From positions 1,674,001-1,738,000 of the forward strand of contig CM073195.1 in the NCBI GenBank assembly GCA_037042915.1: DNA of 64,000 nt, written 5' to 3'. The position numbers and the translations under genes are program-made. The stretch comes from Auricularia sp. M13. Lineage: Eukaryota > Basidiomycota > Agaricomycetes > Auriculariales > Auriculariaceae. A model generated the notes under the pieces. That model had not been told where the DNA came from. It saw only the letters and a program-made list of their open reading frames with translations, and ran no database searches. This document shows, piece after piece, positions 58,667 to 64,000 of this stretch (positions are counted from its first letter, which is position 1; each line of letters begins with the position of its first letter).

Positions 58667-59432
58667 CTAGCAAACGGCGGTCACCGACGTCGCGCGAGTG
58701 TTCAAGATCAACGACACAATCAACCTGCGTCCATGCCACTTAGAATCATCCGCCAGCAATCGTGGAAGGGTCAACGCACCCATAGAGACCCAGAACCTCG
58801 CCGAAGATGAGGATAAGGACCATCGCGACGAAAATCCGGTTCTCGTGAACGAACGCTCGGACGCACTGCAGCAAGCATTCAAAAATGAGTGCAATAGGCT
58901 AAAATGAGCGCGCAGCACGCACGGCGTCTCCTACGATGCCAATTGCGTAGCCTGCAGCGAGGCCAGTCATGCCGGTCGAAAGCCCGGCCGCGAGGTGTAC
59001 TGCGCCCGCGAACAGCGAGTAAGGGTTGTCTGGGCTCACTGAAACGGACGGTCATACGGTCAGCATGAAGTGTAGCTTCACAGAAACACGTATGAGCGTA
59101 CATGAGCCCGCAATGAGCACGGATACGACGAGGCCGTAGACCGCGATAATACCACTCATAACGACCGGTATGAGCGACCGCATAATGAGTTCTGGGCGGA
59201 ATTGGCCCAGGCCAGTAATGCCAATGCCAGACTTGGCCGTGCCGTAGGCAGCACCGACGGCTACGAGCAGACTGAGTGTGAGCGTTCGGTTGCGCGGGCC
59301 TGCTGGGCTACGTACTGCTCAAAATCATCTAATAAAATGGTCAGAATATGTAGGGCTGAGTTAAGTAGCACTCACAGAGGCAGCGACGCCCGCAAAGCCG
59401 AAGAAGGGAGCGTACGGTGGGCAGACAGACAT
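58667..59432 (-). CDS. VMA11: V-ATPase proteolipid subunit c-prime (Vma11)
   Basis: Six exons (59376-59432, 59316-59328, 59102-59260, 58923-59038, 58780-58865, 58667-58724) in phase encode 162 aa with four membrane helices: [60 protein letters not shown] and [20 protein letters not shown]. The proton-carrying Glu is in [10 protein letters not shown]. The phrases [15 protein letters not shown] and SLILNTRA resemble yeast Vma11 (c-prime) more than Vma3 (c). It forms part of the membrane ring of the vacuolar proton pump. The 13-nt exon 2 is required to keep frame. The c-prime versus c assignment is by pattern only. Confidence 0.9.
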
Positions 59433-59798
59433 GGCGGACGACGAGGAGCAAGCTGAGCCGGAACTGTTATTTTGCTTCCGACGCAACGCCGTGGTCTTGA
59501 CTCTTGCTGAAGTGGCACTAAATAATTGGGACCCTGGGAAACTCACACCGTATACATAATGGTAATTTCAGAGGGCGGATAGCCCGTCTATTGGATACAC
59601 AACTGGGGAAAAGCACGAAAGCGGGGACAGACAAAACACAGTAACAAATGACGCGACATGCGCGAAAGCCAGGCAAGAGAGGATGAGAGCAAAGCGCGGA
59701 GAGCGGAAGAACTACAGAGAACAAATCGAGAGAGGTGAGAGCAGCGTGAATAGCGAGAGAATTGTTCGTCTCAGCGCGAGGGGGGCATTTCGGGACGT

Positions 59799-60491
59799 TC
59801 AGTTGCCGATGTAGAGTTGGAACTCGTTCTCCTGCACCCACTCCATGCGCAGCGGGTACGCCTTTATAAAGGGATGGCGGGCGCGGAAAAGACGCCATAT
59901 AGGTACTCCATCGTCCACGAAGGAGAGGAAGCGCTCGACGGAGGAGACGACATCTTGGACGGTGACGCTGGCTGCACGGTTGACGGCGAGTGTGGGCTTC
60001 CCATGCAGGTCGGAGAAGCGTAGGATAATGCGCGTCATGCCTGGGTAGGTAGCGGGCGACACCATGATGCCAAGGTGCAAGGCGGAATGGGCAACGACTT
60101 TGGGCGGCTTCTCGTAAACGGACGAGTCAAACACGACGTCGACGAGGGGCTGGGCGAGCGCAAAGTGCACCCCTGGAATATGACGAGGAGAGGCTGTTCA
60201 CTAGTGAGCCTTTTATTCGTGAAATCCAGCGATATTACGCACGAGGAGGAGAGATAGGCCCTTGGAATGCTGCGTAACCCTGGGCGTGCGCTGCGCGCTG
60301 TGCGCCTGGAGCCGGCCCAGGCGGGGGTGGCACTGAGAGATGGACGTGCGTTTGTGGGATAGCACTGAGCGGTAGAGAGGAAACGTACTGCAGATGTTCG
60401 CCGACGGGAGCTCAGGTAACGGTATAGGGCCCAACCGCGGGGCGGGCGGGCAGTCCTGCCCACGGCCGTTGGCGTACGTCGACGAGGGCAT
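59799..60491 (-). CDS. DUF6699-like protein 7 (divergent)
   Basis: Exons 60389-60491 and 59799-60193 encode 165 aa; the phase-1 intron is 195 nt, about three times longer than in the paralogues. Exon 1 ends APRLGPIPLPELPSANIC, the family leader motif. Exon 2 begins SPRHIPGVHFALAQPLVDVV, then has VVAHSALHLGIMVSPATYPG, SVTVQDVVSSVERFLS and the terminus EFQLYIGN. VTVQDVV replaces VTVGDVL. It is well separated from the other members in sequence but keeps motif order, intron phase and gene size. No TATA at the usual distance (a TTATAA lies about 85 bp upstream). Confidence 0.62.
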
Positions 60492-61693
60492 TGCAGTGGG
60501 ACGAGGGGAAAGAGCTGATGGTGGTTGGAGGAGGAGAGAGGGGACTCCGAAGGGCCGTTAAGCACTTGATCGTGTTATAAAGGCAATCCGTCCCCCGTCG
60601 CGAACACGTTTCTGGTACCCAACAAGGGAAAGACGGCCGGCTCATGTGGTCCGAAGCTCCGCTTTTTTCTTTGTCTGCACACTATGCACACAATGGTAGG
60701 CATGTGCGCAATGCAGGTGTTGATGTTCCTGAGCGATTGACACCTCAAAGGAGCGACCCCGCACCGTGGAGAGCACGCCGTGGCTGTACATTGCGAAATG
60801 TACGGCCCAGGATAGCGGGCTGTGGCTGGCATGACAAGTGTGCGGGTGAGATGCGCCCTGTGGTATCTGACGTCGAACACGCCACTGGGATTGTTTGCAT
60901 TATCCCGGCTCGGAAGTAGCTGTCGTATCCGCGGATGCACTTCGTGGCTTCCATGATCAGGCGCCGGCGCTCGCCCGTAATCCTTGGGAGAAGAATGTAG
61001 CTATTGTGATCTCAGATTACCACGTTGCAGACGTGCTACCCGACGCTTGTCCCTTCAAATCGGACCCTTGGGCTGGCAGAGATCTCCTGCGTGGACCGAG
61101 CACTGGTTTTACTTCGAACGATTATCTTCGAACGTCAAAGTCTGCGAAGGAGACTACACGTCAGATGAGACTTCCCACGAAGCCAGCTGTTCTGCGAATA
61201 CCAGTGAGTCTGCTATTACGCAATCAATAAATACGTATTTACATACATACATAACTCCCATTTGAACCAACGTCATACGTTTATAGATTTTTACGTCGTC
61301 ACTGTCATTCCCCGTGGCACTATCTAAGCTGAGACAGCGGCCGATCTGCCACATGCTGAGAGTTTATATCTTACTCTCAGCACATAAGGCATGCCGTGAG
61401 GCATGAGAGCAGTTGAAGGATTTGAGTTCAAATGTACTGCCACCGTAAGCCGTTAGAAATTGATCTGCAAGTGTTGAGCCACACCGAACCAAACGTTTAC
61501 GTTTGTTGGTGTTGGATGAGAATGCCGGCGAGCCGAGGCATCATAAGCCTTGGTGATAAGCAAAAGCACTGCCCGCGGCGTGCAAACTGATGCTCATATA
61601 AATCGGCAGCACGACGTGATCCAACAGCTCTCGACTTGGTTTCTTGCTTCTCCCTTCTCCTTTTCGTTCACTCCTCCTTTCTTCGTTCTAAGC
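60492..61693. other. divergent intergenic region
   Basis: About 1.2 kb upstream of two genes. A TATAAAT box at 61597-61603 sits about 91-97 bp before the ATG at 61694. Nothing else recognised. Confidence 0.4.
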
Positions 61694-63004
61694 ATGCAAC
61701 TTCTCATTGCCTCCTTCTTTTCCGCGCTCGCGCTTACCGCCGCGTCCCCCACCCCGAGCCCGAAGAGCCTTGCAGGACGAGGCGTCGCGCCCGAAGGAAA
61801 CGGACACATCGACATCGCCGTCAACGGCAAAGTCTTCCCGCCGCCCAATGTGCTCGGCCAGGAATTGTGCGCGTGCCCCAGCCATTGCGGGGGTCATGGG
61901 TCATGTGTTGATTTTGGGCCGGCAGCCCGCAAAACATCGCAGTGGACTGCAAGAACTGCTTCGCGCGCGGCGACATGAGCATCAGCGCCGGCGGGCAGGA
62001 CCTCGGGCACGAGCTCGCGCCCGGGCCGAACTTCACGTCGCCGTTTGTGCAGGCCGCCCACTTCGACTTCACGCGCAACTGGGTCGGCTTCGCCATGGAA
62101 GGCTTCACCGCGCATGTCGAGCTGGACGTCACGCTGACGCCCGCCAACACCTCCAACGAGCTTGTGATCCATCTCCTAGGCGTCCCGCTCACCATTCCCG
62201 TCGTTGCCGTCAGTACCGGTCCCTTGGCCGCATTTGGACACGATAAGATGCTGACTGCGCATCTGATTGGCAATGAGCAGGTCCCGGGGCTTTCTGTCAC
62301 CTTTGATCCCCAGATCCACGGGCTCGTCAACGTCTCGCAGCCCGTGACGTTCACGCACGGCTTCGACCTCACCGTCCCCTCGGGCTCGACGCTCCTCATC
62401 CCCGTCGCCCATGTCGACGAGAGCATCGCAGTGGGCTTGTACGTCTCGCCAGAAGACCATGCGCAGCGCTGATTTTTCCGCCCGGCGCTGACTTTGTTAC
62501 TGTAGCAATGAGACGGTGATCACGACGACGGATTTCCAATCGACGACCGGCGACCTCGAGATGAACTTCCAGCTGTCCTTCCGCCCGACGTTCACGATCG
62601 CCCTGCAGCTGCTGAACGACGAGCTGGCATTCGAGGCGCACACCGACCTGCCCAAGCTCGACGTCGCGGTGTCCCAAGTTGCCAACGCCAACGCCGCATG
62701 CGTCGCTGGTGGCGACGGCGGCAGCAGGCCCGTGTTTCCCCAGCTGACCAAGCTCGAGACGAGCATCGGGATGGATATCGGCGTCAGCTTCCTCGATAAG
62801 GAGTTCGTGCCCGTCGATTTCAGCACACCGTTGAAAAGTGCTGCGCCCGTGCAGTGCTACGAGTACGACCCCAGGGGCAAGATCCTCGTTGCACCGGGCT
62901 CCCTCACCAAGGACGGAGATGGAGAGAACGCTGCGCTCTCCTCGAGTCGTGTGTCCGTTCTTCTGGCCGTCTTCTCTGCCCTTGTGGCTGCTGTCTTCGT
63001 CTGA
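61694..63004 (+). CDS. secreted, probably GPI-anchored surface protein
   Basis: Exons 61694-61866, 61926-62438 and 62506-63004 encode 394 aa. A signal peptide (MQLLIASFFSALALTAA) is followed by a Cys-pair region (NIAVDCKNCFARGDMSISAG) and a long beta-rich domain (HFDFTRNWVGFAMEGFTAHV, ELDVTLTPANTSN, LAFEAHTDLPKLDVAVSQ). The C-terminus ends in a Ser/Thr stretch, ALSSSRVSVLLAVFSALVAA, and then VFV, the shape of a GPI-attachment signal. The VDC-x2-C start and layout resemble fungal surface proteins of unknown function (DUF7223-like); that family assignment is tentative. Cell-wall or plasma-membrane outer-face location is inferred. Confidence 0.72.
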
Positions 63005-63321
63005 GCTGCGCTCTTTCGAGGCTTTCGATCCAAAGTGGGGGATTTTGTAATTTATATAGGTTATTTGTGGGTTTTCTCCCCGGGTTGATAATTAAAAGCT
63101 TAGGTTATTACTGCGCTCAGATTCGATAACGGGAGCAGAACCTGAAGCTCTGGAGTTTTCAAGTTTTCATCTTCGGGTTTACTGGTGCAATCTCCGAGTC
63201 CAATTCTCTTTCTTTCCCCGACGATCACCGTGACCATGTCGCTGCAAGCTGCGCTGACTGACGCCAACCTCGTATCACACGGCGCTGAAGTCAAGATGGA
63301 TGCTCGACATGATGACCTCGC
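63005..63321. other. convergent intergenic region
   Basis: About 320 bp between two stop codons; no coding or RNA feature seen. Confidence 0.4.
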
Positions 63322-64000
63322 TCAATTGAACTCGGCGTCTTTGGGCACATGCACGAGCCACGGGAGCGTCACCGCGTTCAGCTTGCGTAAAAGCTATCCG
63401 CATGGCGTCAGCACCGACCCCTCCATTCTGCCGGTGTATGTAGAACTGCTCACATGGGCGCCGAACCGCGTCGGATGGGCGTCGCCGTTCCAGCGGTCCT
63501 CGACCTTGACGATCTTGCCGGCGTCGTCGAGGTCGATGACGACGAGCGAGTAGATCGTCTTCTTCGTCCCGAGCCAGCGGAAGGTGTACTCCTGCGCCTG
63601 CGCGTACTCGATCCGGCGCTCGGACGCGGACAGGATGCGGTGCGAGAGGTGGCGCGAGACCGGGAACGCTTTGGGCTGCCCGGCCCGCCGCTCGTCATCG
63701 TCATGAAGCGGTGAGGGCCAGGAGAGCGCACCATTGCCCACCACTGCGCGCCGAATTGCGCGTAGCCTTTGCAGTCCGACAGCGGGTCCTGCGGGCCGGC
63801 GTTAGCTCTGCACGCCCGTTAGCTCACGATCAGCGCGCACCTCGAACGCGCCGTCCGGCCTGAACGAGCGCTTGAATATCTCCATCCGCGGCCTGGACGA
63901 GAACAGCTGCCCATCGCCGTCATCAGCACCGCGCACCGCGCACCGGGGGCGCAGAGAGCAGACCTCGATGACGTCCTGGACGACCTGCTGGCGCTCGAGC
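63322..64000 (-). CDS. SnoaL/NTF2-like protein, 5-prime end beyond the window
   Basis: Five exons are visible (edge to about 63958, then 63841-63900, 63732-63788, 63454-63675, 63322-63393). They give QQVVQDVIELFSSRPRMEIF, KRSFRPDGAFEDPLSDCKGY, QFGAQWWAMPKAFPVSRHL, EYTFRWLGTKKTIYSLVVID and KIVKVEDRWNGDAHPTRFGA, ending LRKLNAVTLPWLVHVPKDAE. An N-terminal helix pair followed by a curved sheet ending in V-E-D-R-W is typical of SnoaL-like/NTF2-fold proteins common in mushrooms, with no assigned role. The gene is truncated by the right edge only; all visible joins are in phase. Confidence 0.7.

Overview
The window is nuclear DNA of a filamentous basidiomycete, most likely an agaricomycete. It is moderately GC-rich and its genes are split by many short introns (mostly 45-65 nt, GTGCGT/GTACGT-type donors). 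Its families are fungal: an ENA sodium ATPase, a Cdc7/SepH septation kinase, a seven-pass DUF6533-type protein, a G1 glutamic peptidase, and lineage-expanded DUF6699-like proteins. All coordinates come from reading the sequence by eye. Most exon joins were checked for reading phase, and no database search was run. No rRNA, tRNA, CRISPR array or virus-like element was recognised.

Layout. 0.5-3.6 kb: alpha/beta hydrolase, steroid 5-alpha-reductase-like enzyme, zinc-knuckle/SR-tail protein. 4.3-11 kb: a loose array of four minus-strand DUF6699-like genes with long gaps. 11.5-14.9 kb: ENA-type Na+/K+ P-type ATPase. 15.1-18.7 kb: an apparently intact PIF/Harbinger-like DNA transposon carrying a Myb/SANT-like gene and a DDE transposase, closed by 19-bp inverted repeats. 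19.9-25.2 kb: 15-exon SepH/Cdc7 kinase of the septation initiation network. 26.5-28.7 kb: dsRBD-like protein A. 29.4-30.8 kb: ABHD12-like hydrolase. 31.2-34.6 kb: two more DUF6699-like genes around a 299-bp inverted-repeat element. 34.9-36.2 kb: Iwr1, an RNA polymerase II import factor. 37.1-38.6 kb: DUF6533-type membrane protein. 39.6-40.8 kb: secreted G1 peptidase. 41.1-42.1 kb: PQ-loop vacuolar transporter. 42.4-43.3 kb: decayed TAF6 copy. 44.4-45.7 kb: VHS-like protein. 45.9 kb: tail of a reductase. 49.2-51.1 kb: RING-H2 protein. 53-54.2 kb: enoyl-reductase/quinone-oxidoreductase-like enzyme. 55.7-58.1 kb: dsRBD-like protein B, paralogous to A. 58.7-59.4 kb: V-ATPase c-prime subunit. 59.8-60.5 kb: seventh DUF6699-like gene. 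61.7-63.0 kb: secreted, probably GPI-anchored protein. 63.3 kb to the right edge: SnoaL/NTF2-like protein, cut by the window.

No operon-like pathway cluster is visible; most genes are independent housekeeping or cell-surface functions. Three features stand out. One is the seven-member DUF6699-like family, with an invariant two-exon architecture and TATA boxes about 50-60 bp before the ATG in five members. The second is the two-gene DNA transposon. The third is the pair of divergent dsRBD-like proteins sharing three conserved blocks, which I do not recognise as a described family.
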